From the NCBI RefSeq assembly GCF_009730915.1, contig NC_052479.1, positions 8,291,529 through 8,355,528 on the forward strand: DNA of 64,000 bases. Direction: 5' to 3'. Below the pieces are notes generated by a model that was given only the letters and a program-made list of their open reading frames with translations, ran no database searches and was not told where the DNA came from. Positions 45,061 to 56,069 of the stretch are shown here, one piece after another (the first letter of the stretch is position 1; each line of letters opens with the position of its first letter). This DNA is from Dioscorea cayenensis subsp. rotundata (Eukaryota > Streptophyta > Magnoliopsida > Dioscoreales > Dioscoreaceae). Position numbers and translations under genes: made by a program.

Positions 45061-45649
45061 CCAAATGATCTCGTCTAATCCTTCCCTCGTGTCGACTCAC
45101 GATTTCTCCAAAATTCGCTTTCAATTCGCGGTTAGAGACTTCAACTTGCCCACTAGTTTGAGGGTGATATGGAGTTGCAACCCTGTGTGATACTCCATAT
45201 CGCTTCAAGGTGTTTGCAAATTGCGAATTACAAAAATGAGTCCCCCGATCGCTGATGATCGTTCTCGGTGTACCAAACCTGGAGAATAGCTTTTTCAAAA
45301 ATTTTACTACCACTCGTGCATCACTTGTGGGGAACGCCTGTGCTTCCACCCATTTAGAGACATAATCCACAGCAACCAAAATGAACTGATTACCACGGGA
45401 ACTAGGGAAAGGTCCCATGAAATCAATTCCCCACACATCAAATACTTCACAAGCTTGGGTCCAGGATTGCGGCATCTCATCTCTCCTTGAAATATTCCCA
45501 GTCCGTTGGCACCTATCGCAGCGTTGAACAAACTTCTGTGCGTCTTGAAAAATGGAAGGCCAATAAAATCCCGCATCTAGAATTTTTCCTGGTTGTCCGG
45601 TTGTAATCGTAATGTCCCCCAGCTGGGACCCGGCATGACAATGCTCCAA
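44963..45649 (-). CDS. integrase catalytic core, element F
   Basis: 228 residues. The zinc-binding region is partly visible (EHCHAG, then CDRCQR); its first part is distorted by two compensating frame slips around runs of G and A near 45590-45630. The catalytic triad is present: D in VWGIDFMGPF, D in IISDRGTHF, and E in QTSGQVEVSNRE. It joins LTR DNA to the host chromosome. The frame ends after ALWAYRTTYKTPLGATPY, where the domain continues in the 45060 frame. Apart from these slips the enzyme looks recently functional. Confidence 0.88.
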   Translation of the reverse strand: MEHCHAGSQLGDITITTGQPGKILDAGFYWPSIFQDAQKFVQRCDRCQRTGNISRRDEMPQSWTQACEVFDVWGIDFMGPFPSSRGNQFILVAVDYVSKWVEAQAFPTSDARVVVKFLKKLFSRFGTPRTIISDRGTHFCNSQFANTLKRYGVSHRVATPYHPQTSGQVEVSNRELKANFGEIVSRHEGRIRRDHLDDALWAYRTTYKTPLGATPYRVVSRESLPFTR

Positions 45650-46508
45650 GATAGAATACCCTTCCCGAATGAGATACGCACCTCCTCACCACCGATCGAC
45701 AGAAGTTCTAAAACAAATAAGGATCTTCCCAAAAAGTAGTATTTCGGATCGTAGTAGAACTTTTTTTCTTTTGTTGATAAGTTAGCCCAACTGGACGCGT
45801 CCCGGCAGCAAGATAGTTTGCATAATCAGCGAACCACGGAGTTTCTTCTTCTTGCAGTACCCGGATACTAAACAACTGCTCATCGTGAAAAACCATCATT
45901 TATCTCCATCCTTTCGCTGGTGCTCTCCGATGGGGTCACAAGACGAGATAAGTGGTCGGCAGCTAGGGTTTTTCGCCCCCGCTTATCCTTTATCTCTAAA
46001 TCGAATTCTCAAGCAAGAGTACCCACCGGATCAGACGAGGTTTTGCATCCTGCTTACTCAACAAATATTTCAGAGCGGAATGATCGGTGAATACTATCAC
46101 CTTCGATAGCACCAAATATGAACGAAACTTGTCAAATGCAAAAACCACAGAAGCATTTCTTTTCTCGATGGTAGTGTAATTTTTCCCGAGCACCATTCAA
46201 TGTCTTGCTTTGCGTAGTATATAGGGTGAAAAATGACCCCCTCGGCGCCGCCCAAGAACTCGCCCCTCATCGCAAGTCGCTAGCATCGCATATGAGTTCA
46301 AAAGGTAAATTCCAATCAGGGGACACGATGATCGGGGCCTCAACAAGTTTTTTCTTGAGGGTAAGGAAAGCGCCATACACTCATCATCGAACTCAAAGGC
46401 CGCGTCCCTTCTCAAGGAGCTTTGTAAGTGGTCCGGCAATTAAGGAAAAAAATCCTTGACGAATCTTCTCAGAAAACCCCGCATGGCCCAAAAAAACTCG
46501 AATGGCCT
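45650..46508 (-). pseudogene. RNase H region of element F pol, frame-broken
   Basis: Recognisable in alternating frames: FLGHAGF after RT, LRRDAAFEFDDECM, then [50 protein letters not shown], and a linker with FADYANYLAAG. These match the RNase H and connection segments of Athila pol, which degrade the RNA template. At least five one- or two-base indels occur, many in homopolymers such as the T-runs near 46445-46495, so part of the damage may be sequencing error. Confidence 0.8.
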
Positions 46509-47972
46509 TCACCGAGTTGGGGAGGCAAACTGTTCGATAGTGGAGACCTTCGCCTTATCCACCTCAATTCCTTGTTGTGATATCTTATGACCCAGCACAA
46601 TGCCTTCCTTGACCATGAAATGACACTTTTCCCAGCTGAGAACCAAGTTAGTTTCCTCACATCTGGCTAAGACCCGCTCTAGATTTTTGAGGCATTGGTC
46701 GAAAGAATTACCAAAAACCGAGAAATCATCCATGAAGACCTCCATGATATCTTCCACCAAATCGTCAAATATAGCTATCATGCATCGCTGGAAAGTGGCT
46801 GGTGCGTTGCATAATCCAAAGGGCATACGGCGATAAGCGAAAGTACCATAAGGGCATGTAAAAGTTGTCTTCTCCTGGTCTTCTGGGGCAATGGGAATTT
46901 GAAAATATCCGGAGAGGCCATCCAAGAAACAGTAATATGAGTGCCCTGCTAGTCGTTCGAGCATTTGGTCGATGAAAGGTAGAGGGAAGTGATCTTTTCT
47001 AGTAGCATCATTGAGTTTTCTGTAGTCGATGCATACGCGCCAACCTGTGACTGTTCTAGTGGGGACTAATTCATTCTTTTCATTAGTGACAACTGTCATT
47101 CCCCCTTTCTTTGGCACTACCTGTACAGGGCTTACCCACTCACTGTCAGAGATAGGGTAAATGATGCCTGCATCAAGAAGTTTGATCACCTCACTGCGCA
47201 CTACTTCTTTCATATTAGGATTAAGCCTTCTCTGGGGTATAGCCGTTGGCCTATGAGTATCATCCATAAGAATCTTATGTGTACAGAAAGAAGGGCTAAT
47301 TCCCTTAATGTCTGAGATCTTCCACGCAATTGCTTTTTTATACTTCTTTAGTACACTCAGAAGGTCGGATTTTTGCTTAGGGGTCAGGTCGGAGGCGATG
47401 ATAATTGGAAGCTTTGACCCTTCGGCGAGAAATGCATACTCCAGGTGTTTGGGTAGCGGCTTCAGTTCTAGTTCCGGCGGTTCCTCGATTGATGATTTTA
47501 GTCTCCCAAACTTCCCAAGATCAATATCCTCGAATCCTCTACTCTCGTCTTCCGTGGAGCTGCTACTATCCACGCACTCTTCCATAGCATGAATCTCACA
47601 TTCGGATGATCCTGAGCTACTTCCCGATGAAAAATCAATTTCCTCATCAATTTGATGAACTGGTATGCCAAAGGCATCAGAATTGTTCCTCACTTTCTCA
47701 TGAATAGGGATGGGGGAAAGATTAGGCGGAATAAGCTCAGCTACTGGCAACACACTATCGGATTCCAGATAATGCGTGAATAGGTCTTGCACATCATGCT
47801 CTCCCAGTGGTACAGCTCCGGTCACATTGTAACGTTCAGTCCGTCTCCAAATGTCAAAAATGTGTGAACTCATCATTCCTTCTAGTTCAAATTCCGTTAG
47901 AGATTCAAGTGGCAAATCCGAACATGGGATTTGCAAATAGGAGGCACCACTCCAACCGCTAGCTGCATCCAT
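46509..47972 (-). CDS. reverse transcriptase ORF of element F with novel N-terminus
   Basis: 487 residues, open throughout. Residues 1-160 match neither gag nor protease: no zinc knuckle, no D-T/S-G active site, but a serine- and acid-rich stretch (SSGSSSGSSE, SSSSTEDE). Residues from about 161 are Athila RT: SIEEPPELELKPLPKHLEYAFL, WVSPVQVVPKKGG, VCIDYRKLNDATRKDHFPLPFIDQ, YRRMPFGLCNAPATFQRCM, and the catalytic FMDD at about 413-416. The ATG lies about 180 nt after the primer site and upstream sequence is AT-rich, so I take it as the start. In typical Athila elements RT is part of a gag-pol polyprotein; here it stands alone. Confidence 0.9.
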   Translation of the reverse strand: MDAASGWSGASYLQIPCSDLPLESLTEFELEGMMSSHIFDIWRRTERYNVTGAVPLGEHDVQDLFTHYLESDSVLPVAELIPPNLSPIPIHEKVRNNSDAFGIPVHQIDEEIDFSSGSSSGSSECEIHAMEECVDSSSSTEDESRGFEDIDLGKFGRLKSSIEEPPELELKPLPKHLEYAFLAEGSKLPIIIASDLTPKQKSDLLSVLKKYKKAIAWKISDIKGISPSFCTHKILMDDTHRPTAIPQRRLNPNMKEVVRSEVIKLLDAGIIYPISDSEWVSPVQVVPKKGGMTVVTNEKNELVPTRTVTGWRVCIDYRKLNDATRKDHFPLPFIDQMLERLAGHSYYCFLDGLSGYFQIPIAPEDQEKTTFTCPYGTFAYRRMPFGLCNAPATFQRCMIAIFDDLVEDIMEVFMDDFSVFGNSFDQCLKNLERVLARCEETNLVLSWEKCHFMVKEGIVLGHKISQQGIEVDKAKVSTIEQFASPTR

Positions 47973-48146
47973 TAATGATAGTAGATAATGAATAACTAGG
48001 AGGTATCAGACAAAGAGAAATATTTAAAGTGGAGAGTAATTTTAAATGAATGGAGATATATGTACAAAAAGAAGCAGATGAACAAAATAAAAGAAAAAAA
48101 ATGGCTAAATCAATAAACTCTAAGTTTTCCGAGTATTCCTTGTGGG

Positions 48147-48164
48147 TCCCCGGCAACGGCGCCA
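48147..48164 (-). other. primer binding site of element F
   Basis: On the minus strand TGGCGCCGTTGCCGGGGA, a perfect Athila tRNA-Asp type site, starts about 9 bp after the LTR end. Confidence 0.93.
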
Positions 48165-48173
48165 AAAACTTGA

Positions 48174-49685
48174 TGAGTGCGATCCGCAAGTGCACGGAGT
48201 CGTCAAGTAATACCTCTCGTGCGAGCACGAGAGGGTCGTATTCCCTGGGCCCAAGGATCTACCCTTACTTCCTCTTCGCTTATTGTCTAGCCGACAGATT
48301 CGAAAGGTTTCTCTAATCTATTAATTTAAATAAGATAACTACAAGTGGAGACTAAAATACGGAGAGGGGTATAAAATCAGGGGAAAGGAACGGTCACGGA
48401 TGCGGATTCCCTAGGGGCTACTAAAGTGCACAGGATGCTAAGAATGTCATGCAATTGAAGGTTTGGACCTAGAGATTTCCTAGATTAGGTCAACCCGATG
48501 GTCACGGCCATTGACCCCTAATCCGGTATAAGTATTGACACAGAATTTCTTCCGATCAAATCCTCATACGATTGCATTAACAAGTGGGGAAATCCCTAAT
48601 TAGAGCCGGAACACAACTTGGTCTAGCCCCTAATGGTGGAGGGGGCATGAATCACCCGATGGTCACGGCGTATTCGTACATGAATCCCTTCCAAACTTGG
48701 TGTGTCTAGTACAAGGGCGATGGTCACGCTACCAAGTACAACCCTAGCAGCTTGGTTTTACGTAGTTCTCATGTAAGCAACACATCAAATGCACCAAGAA
48801 TGAATCTCAAAACACAACAATTGCAATAAACAAACTTAAATCATCCAAATACACAAGTTCACCCCAAGGTTCACCCGGCATCCGGTGACCTTGGGGTCTA
48901 CTCGTCCATACAAACAAATCCAAGCAACAAATCCATGCAAACAACTACAAATGGCATAATAAAAACTCCCTCAAACAATGGAAGAAGGAAGACAAGCCAA
49001 GCTAGGTGGAAAGGCTTTCCACGGACGCCCGCAATGGGGGCGGCTTCCCTCGTCGCTCTACAAACTCCCCAAAGAAGAGATCGATGAAGATCTAGCCAAA
49101 TCCGAGCTTCTCCCTTAGATTTCCCTTCTCCAAAAACATGTAATCTTGCCTCTCAAAGACCGGTGAAAAATCGGCTTGAAGAACTCCTCCCAAAAACTCC
49201 TCTCCTTGCCCTAGAAGAAATCAGCTTCTTATATACCCCGTCGGGTCCATGCGGGCTCCATGCGGGCGCATGGAGCCCGTGAAGCTCACAGCCAAATGCC
49301 CAAAAAACCCTGCCGGTGCTACAGTGCTTTTCACTACGATGTTTTTTTGCTACATGTAATCGAGACTTGAGAATTCCCGAAGAAACCTCACGGGCATCCA
49401 TGCGGGCGCATGGAGCCCGTGAAACTCCCAGCCAAATGGCCGCAGCAAGAACAATGACCTGCTACCGTGTCGCTACAGTGCTGCTACAGTACCGGGACCC
49501 CCAAAAATGCCGTTTTTGATGTCGAATTCATCCGATTTGCATTTTTGAGCATTGTTTGACTCATTTAAGACCTGCAACACTCGAAATAACCAATTTAGAC
49601 ATAAAAGCGGGCATCAATTCGTTAACATGTTCACAAATAATACACGATTAATACATATAAAATACATACATTTAGGCGTTTATCA
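48174..49685 (-). repeat. 5' LTR of element F
   Basis: 1512 bp, nearly identical to 39405-40913. Differences are mostly run-length changes in homopolymers plus a few substitutions. Palindrome block at about 49248-49285 and 49388-49420, TATATAAG at about 49229-49237 on the minus strand. Confidence 0.93.
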
Positions 49686-50727
49686 GATTCCCTTGAGGTC
49701 TCATTCCATTACCTACAAAGTCAACGTTCTCAATTGAAGAAACATCACCAATGACGATTGGACAATCGGAGGGAGCATGTCCTCCACCACAACTGGTGCA
49801 ATTGGTCACGGTCAGCAACTCTATTCGAGCTATAAGATCTAGCTTCTTACTCAAACTCTCCACTTGGGCCGCCAATGAAGTTACTTGCATCAATTTCATG
49901 GAGACCGCCACCTTTTTTTCTTCTCCCTAGCGTTCCACTGGTAGCTATTTAACCCCATTTCCTCAATCAATTGACCCAGACCTCATCGGGGGTCTTGCCG
50001 CCTAAGGTACCTCCCTCGCCCCCAGCATCCAAGAGTTGCCTTGTACTCTGGTTCAAACCATTATAGAAGGTTTGAACAATCATCCACTCCGGGAATCCGT
50101 GTTGTGGACACTTGCACAGGAGTTCCTTGAACCTTTCCCATTTCTCAAATAGAGACTCTAATTCCAACTGCACAAAGGATGAGATCTCATTCCTAAGCTT
50201 TGCTAATTTTCCGGTAGGGAAATAACGGGCTAGAAAAGCTTCTACCATCTCCTCCCATGTAGTGATTGATGTTCTAGGTAATGAGTGTAGCCACTGCTTT
50301 GCTTTCCCCTTTAAGAAAAATGGGAAGGCTCTCAACTTGATGGCATCATCCGTCACACCATTTATCTTAAGCATGTCGCACACATCGAGGAAGCTCTCTA
50401 TGTGACTGTTTGGATCCTCATCGTCTAAACCGTTGAATTGTGCGGACTGCTGCAGCATATGGATGAATGCCGGCTTTAGCTCGAAGTTTTGAGCTGTAAT
50501 TGGGGGACGCACAATACTCGATTGTGTCCCCTAACACTCGAAAGGTCCGTATAATTGGATAATGTTCGTTGTTGCTCATTTTGTTCCCGCCATGTTTTCG
50601 GATCCTTCTACTTCCAAATCACTTTGGATTATCTCTGTTCTTGCACAGGTTCTTTCCCTTTTCTTCTAAGTGTATGTTCAAGTTCAGGGTCTCCTTCAAT
50701 CAATATTGATGGATTCCCTCGGGTCAT
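49686..50727 (-). pseudogene. Athila gag of element E, interrupted by F
   Basis: Starts at 50727 (MTRGNPSILIEGD). Frameshifts near 50560-50640 and 49930-49970. Open pieces: 50512-49967 with KPAFIHMLQQSAQFNGL, KGKAKQWLHSLP, EAFLARYFP and EWMIVQTFYNGLN; and 49911 onwards with the zinc knuckle C-x2-C-x3-H-x4-C and VDFVGNGMRPQGN. It stops at 49686, where the F LTR begins; the rest of E gag and any protease are not in the window. Confidence 0.85.
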
Positions 50728-50854
50728 AACCTGGAGCTGCACCAAAAATAAAGAAAAAGAAAATCTGAACGATGATAGAATAAGAAGATATGAATTAGAA
50801 TGTGTGGTGAAATAGCTAAGAAAACAAAGTGCAAAGTATCTCTAAATGCCTAGC

Positions 50855-50872
50855 TCCCTGGCAACGGCCCCA
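50855..50872 (-). other. primer binding site of element E
   Basis: Minus strand TGGGGCCGTTGCCAGGGA, 16 of 18 matches to the F site, 6 bp after the LTR end at 50879. Confidence 0.85.
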
Positions 50873-50878
50873 AAAACT

Positions 50879-52750
50879 TGACAAGGTCCCCTTGCGTATA
50901 TCCCGCAAGTGCACGGGTTTGTCGAAGTAATAATCCCGGGTGAGCGGGGTCTAATCCACAGGGAGTAGGGAGTAAAGACACTTAATTTGATTCTTAGCTA
51001 TGTGGAGTATGAACAATGATAAGTGTGATAATGATTCAATTCTCAACAATTAAAAGCAACAAGTAAGAGAGAAAAAGTAAGGATGAGGTAAGGCAATCGA
51101 TAAAGATGGGGTACTCGGATGATGCTTCACCTAGGAAAAATGCTTCAAGTGGAAGAACTCTCTATTATGCTTCCTAATCAATGCAATGGTGAGTCGTGGA
51201 AATCCTTGCATACATAGTCCCAAATCTAAGGTCAACTATGCCTAACTCTATTCATGTCCCGGAGGAGAGATTAAATAACCTCTCAACCTCGCACTCGAAT
51301 AAAGTTACAATGTGCTCTAGGGATTCCAAGTGATAAATCGCTTCCTAATTATAGACCTAACCCTTTGGTCCAGGCGGAAGGTCCCTAGCCACAATTAAGC
51401 CCTAGATACTAAGATCCCCTCAACGCTTCACTCCTTTGCACACGAAACTAGGCCCCAGCGGAGGTTCATCCCTTAGAGCATTCACTCTATTATGGCCACA
51501 AAGAACTCAAGGAATAGAGGTAGAATCTATCACGTCGGAGGGGAAAGGGGACGCTTCTGTACCTCTCGACTCACCCTCTCAACCCTCTCCAACCAAACTT
51601 TGTCTAACGCTCGTGGTGCGTCACTCACTCACAAGAGTACCAACAAGAACTCTCAACCCTAGTGTCACTCTAGGGGAAATGTTCATACAATCAAGCATTC
51701 AAGGTTGGAACTCACAATAAATATTAATTTATTGAAAGCATAATAAAGAAGTTCAAAGAAATGAATACATCCTAGGGTTCACAACCACCCAAGTACCCAC
51801 TAGGCGTTTAGCTCTCCATGGAGCTAAGTACAATCAAAGAAATTGAAAGTAAAAGCAACGAATCCATAAAGAAACCACCTCGATGGTCGTGTCGATGGGC
51901 TTGCGGAGAGTCCTCTACTCGTCGTCCAAGGATTCCCTCGTCCGGTATAGGATACGCCTCGACGGAAGCTCCCCTACCAACCTTCTTCTTCAGGAATGAT
52001 GATGTCGGAGCCGTAGAACCTCTCCAAAACCTTGGCCAATACCCCTCAAAACCCTAGCCGAAGCCCTCTCTCAAGTTGGGGAAAAGATGGAGAAAAGAAT
52101 ACAAAAATCGTGGCTGAATCGGCTTTAAATAGGGCTGGAATCGGGCGACTACACGGGCGTGGATGCTCCACGCCCCCGTGCGGAATTTCCATACGGGCGT
52201 GGGTAATTTCCACATGCCCGTGTGGATTCTCTGTTTCTCTGATTTCTCGGCCGGCTGTGAACAGTGCTGCTACAGTAATTGCTACATTGTTGCTGCAGTG
52301 ATCTGCTACAGTTCGACATGAATAACTTCCCAATTCCATACTTTCATCGGGGTAACGCAAACGGGCACACGTTCACATCTTGAATCACTTGCTTCTTAAA
52401 TGATATACATGTTGGTGGAGCTCTTGTTCTTATATGCATAGGTCAGAATGCTCGAGTGTGACTGGCTTTGTGCCCATCCAAATGGATGTGCTCACTCGAA
52501 TGCGAGGAGGTTGGCACACACTCTAGCATCTCACACCTATCCTATGTCTTCGCGTTTGAACTTTAGCAAGACCTCCTCCCAAATAAGTGCATTATGATCC
52601 ACATTGGCCTATTTCCTTCATACTCGGCCTCACAGGCCTACCTGTGTAAAAGTAACATAAAAATACACATATTAATGTAAAAACCTGAGAAAAGTAATGC
52701 TCAACATAAGGAATGAACGCTTCGCATTCATATCGCACAAGCACTTATCA
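50879..52750 (-). repeat. 5' LTR of element E
   Basis: 1872 bp; minus-strand start TGATAAGTGCTTGTG at 52750, end CCTTGTCA at 50879. Same family as LTRs A and B. Palindrome words at about 52150-52225 (CACGGGCGTGGATGC, CATACGGGCGTGGG, CACATGCCCGTGTGG) and TATA-like CTATTTAAAG at about 52123-52133. Mitochondrial-like sequence abuts its outer end. Confidence 0.9.
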
Positions 52751-53956
52751 CTTGCTCTAGCTCAATTTGAATACCTCTATATGCTGTAATCAGAAGGTAC
52801 TCTTGAGTCATGCTACGACCGTCGATCATTCCTGTGACCACACGCCGTACCAACAGAAAACTATCAATCTATCGGTATGGTTTATTATTCACCTGTTACG
52901 ATCTCGCTTGTCAGATTGTTCCCCCCCTCCACTGATCAATAGCTGTGAGTTGATTGACCAAGACCTTCCTTTACGACGATGAAATTTCTTCCACCGGCAA
53001 GAGAACCTCTGTTTGTCTCCTTCGACTTTAATGAAAAGCCTAGTCTTCAAAATTTCTTAGTATCGGTGCTTTTAACAATGAATACCCCATCCTATTCCTT
53101 TTGCTTATTCCACCCTTGCCCATTAATGGCTTAAGCTGCTGTTACCATTTCCGCAACTTAACTAATACTTAGTTGTTTCCATTTCCTCATCTAGTGATAG
53201 ATCCTCATCTTCTTCTGGCTCAAACCCCTTTTTCATATCTAGGGCACGTACCTTCAACTATCAACCAGATGAGATAGTCCTTTGAAAGATCAGAGTTAGT
53301 CTCTTCTTTTAGGTCATTTTGCAGTTCCCCAACCAGCTTTCCCCCCGAGAAAGCCTTCCTGAGATGAAAAGAAAATGAAGGCTGATCTCTGGGATCAGTG
53401 AGAGTTTGAAACTAGCAAACAAAGGCATCAATGCTGTAGTGCTAACACATGTCCTTACGTTTTGAAGCAGGCTTTGACAGCTCCGAGCGGAGCATCAAAA
53501 AGCGAAGCAAGCCGCGCTAGCGCGCTATTCTTCCTTTATGAGCGAGACTCTATCCGGATCTATAGATAGATCTACTGATCTAAAGAACTCCGCGAGCGAA
53601 CTGAGCGAGCCATGAGCCGCCTATCGGTAAGGCTTGGAAAAGCCTTACTTAACTTAAGGCTCCTTTACTTCACTGAACTGATTCACGCAGAGCCAAACCT
53701 ACTGAGTTAGCTAATTTTTCCTTTACGAGATCTCAGCTCTTCGGAATTCTGGGAGAAAGACCCGCATCCTCTTTGTTGGCGCCGTGCCCGAGGGTAATGG
53801 GACTAATTCCTGAAAAAGCGTTTCGTTCAGGCCGACAGGAGGGACCCTGATCTCTCAATAGAGGGAGGAAATAACGGGCTTTGCTCCCTTTTTAAAAATA
53901 AAGAAAGAAGGATCAAAGTTTAGACCGCTCACAGTAGTTCTACCATAGATAAGATC
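52751..53956. other. mitochondrial-like spacer, no gene seen
   Basis: Composition changes from retrotransposon to mixed-GC sequence with features of plant mitochondrial spacers, e.g. GAAGCAAGCCGCGCTAGCGCGC at about 53502-53525 and GAGCGAACTGAGCGAGCC near 53590. No ORF or RNA gene recognised. The exact left junction with nuclear DNA is not resolved; it is taken as the E LTR edge. Confidence 0.5.
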
Positions 53957-54937
53957 ATGAAAGAAGTGATCAGAAGGGTAGAGGCTGCCACTCGGCCCTA
54001 AGATGGATCAAAGAAGAGTGGGAAACCTCTCGCTGGTTTTTGGAATTCGACATCCGAAAGTGTTTTCACACAATCGACCGATATCGATTCATCCCAATCT
54101 TTAAGGAAGAGATTGACGATCCCAAGTTCTTTTACTCCACTAAGAAACTGTTTTCCGCCGAACAACTCGGAAGAGGTGAGAGGGGCCCTTACTCTATCCA
54201 ACACAGTGTACTACTATCGGCCCTACCAGGCAACATCTACCTACACAAGCTCGATCAGGAGATAGGGAGCATCCGATAGAAGCACGAATTTCCTCTTGTT
54301 CTGAGAATCAGATCGGTTCTATTAAGGACAGGTCGTCGTATTGATGACCAAGAAAACTCTGGCGAAGAAGCAAGCTTCAACGCTCCCCAAGACAACTGAA
54401 CCATCATTGTGCGGGAGGGTAAAGAGCATCCAATGCAAAGCGACCTTTCATTCCCTTGTTTCGTCGTGGCACACCCCCCCCACAAGCACCACCGTGAAGG
54501 GGACCAAAAAGGCCTTTGGTTTTCCCCTTCAGCTGCCCTTGCCGCTTTCCTTAACAAGCCCTCGAGCCTCCTTTGCACCGCCTTGCTCATACAAGCCACG
54601 GGTTGACCCGAAGACCGAATTCTATGGTAGAGAAGGCTTTAATAAGAAATTGGCCATGAGAAACCTTATTAAATATTGCAAAAGAAGGAGCCCGCAGATA
54701 GAGCTGGGTAGGGAGGTGATACTAGTTATCAGGTTAGAGAGACGCCTGGCCCGTAAGCTGGCCCCCTTAAAAACCCATGACTTATTAATACGGATTTGTT
54801 AATTGCGATATATCGACGACTTACTACTGGGAATCGTGGGTGCCGTAGAGCTTCTCTTAGAAATACAAAAAATGTATCACCCACTTTCTACAATCCGGCC
54901 TGAACCTTTGGGTAGGCTCTGCAGAATCAACAACCAT
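53957..54937 (+). pseudogene. matR: matR (mitochondrial intron maturase) pseudogene, cut by gap
   Basis: matR encodes the group II intron maturase residing in mitochondrial nad1 intron 4. A start MKEVIRR at 53957 is followed by a deletion that brings in ALRWIKEEWETSRWFLEFDIRKCFHTIDR (around 53990-54070). RT-type motifs follow: DDPKFFY, GERGPYSIQHSVLLSALPGNIYLHKLDQEIG. There is a stop at 54277, a frame change near 54400, VKSIQCKATFHSLVSSWHTPP, AMRNLIKYCKRR, a stop at 54800, then RYIDDLLLGIVGA, which is the catalytic YxDD box. Sequence enters the gap at 54938. The internal deletion, frameshift and stops show it is not the functional mitochondrial copy. Confidence 0.9.
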
Positions 54938-55937
54938 NNNNNNNNNNNNNNNNNNNNNNNNNNNNNNNNNNNNNNNNNNNNNNNNNNNNNNNNNNNNNNN
55001 NNNNNNNNNNNNNNNNNNNNNNNNNNNNNNNNNNNNNNNNNNNNNNNNNNNNNNNNNNNNNNNNNNNNNNNNNNNNNNNNNNNNNNNNNNNNNNNNNNNN
55101 NNNNNNNNNNNNNNNNNNNNNNNNNNNNNNNNNNNNNNNNNNNNNNNNNNNNNNNNNNNNNNNNNNNNNNNNNNNNNNNNNNNNNNNNNNNNNNNNNNNN
55201 NNNNNNNNNNNNNNNNNNNNNNNNNNNNNNNNNNNNNNNNNNNNNNNNNNNNNNNNNNNNNNNNNNNNNNNNNNNNNNNNNNNNNNNNNNNNNNNNNNNN
55301 NNNNNNNNNNNNNNNNNNNNNNNNNNNNNNNNNNNNNNNNNNNNNNNNNNNNNNNNNNNNNNNNNNNNNNNNNNNNNNNNNNNNNNNNNNNNNNNNNNNN
55401 NNNNNNNNNNNNNNNNNNNNNNNNNNNNNNNNNNNNNNNNNNNNNNNNNNNNNNNNNNNNNNNNNNNNNNNNNNNNNNNNNNNNNNNNNNNNNNNNNNNN
55501 NNNNNNNNNNNNNNNNNNNNNNNNNNNNNNNNNNNNNNNNNNNNNNNNNNNNNNNNNNNNNNNNNNNNNNNNNNNNNNNNNNNNNNNNNNNNNNNNNNNN
55601 NNNNNNNNNNNNNNNNNNNNNNNNNNNNNNNNNNNNNNNNNNNNNNNNNNNNNNNNNNNNNNNNNNNNNNNNNNNNNNNNNNNNNNNNNNNNNNNNNNNN
55701 NNNNNNNNNNNNNNNNNNNNNNNNNNNNNNNNNNNNNNNNNNNNNNNNNNNNNNNNNNNNNNNNNNNNNNNNNNNNNNNNNNNNNNNNNNNNNNNNNNNN
55801 NNNNNNNNNNNNNNNNNNNNNNNNNNNNNNNNNNNNNNNNNNNNNNNNNNNNNNNNNNNNNNNNNNNNNNNNNNNNNNNNNNNNNNNNNNNNNNNNNNNN
55901 NNNNNNNNNNNNNNNNNNNNNNNNNNNNNNNNNNNNN
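54938..55937. other. assembly gap, 1000 N
   Basis: Exactly 1000 N, inside the mitochondrial-like block. ORFs across it are artefacts. Confidence 0.99.
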
Positions 55938-56069
55938 CGAATTTAAGTTTTCTCAACAGAAGCCCGTGATGAGCTACAAGAATCGCCATAGTTGAAATCG
56001 CTATAGTAACCCATCAGGGAGATGGACGGATGAAACAGAGCAAGGACAAAAGAAAGAACCCAGAAAAAT

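Larger units (their letters stand above)
39405..49685 (-). mobile_element. Athila-lineage element F: RT-RH-IN plus env-like, no gag or protease
   Basis: 10.28 kb, minus strand, with LTRs 48174-49685 (5') and 39405-40913 (3'). Order on the minus strand: perfect tRNA-Asp primer site, a pol ORF beginning only about 180 nt later, RNase H and integrase in broken frames, post-pol GC-rich block, env-like ORF, hairpin-polypurine modules, polypurine tract. No gag, zinc knuckle or protease sequence lies between primer site and RT. LTRs are nearly identical, differing mainly in homopolymer length, so this is the youngest element here. No 5-bp duplication flanks it (CTGCA left, GATTC right). Confidence 0.93.

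Noticed and set aside
54255-54599. Minus-strand ORF opposite matR
   Set aside because: Antisense to a recognised matR remnant.
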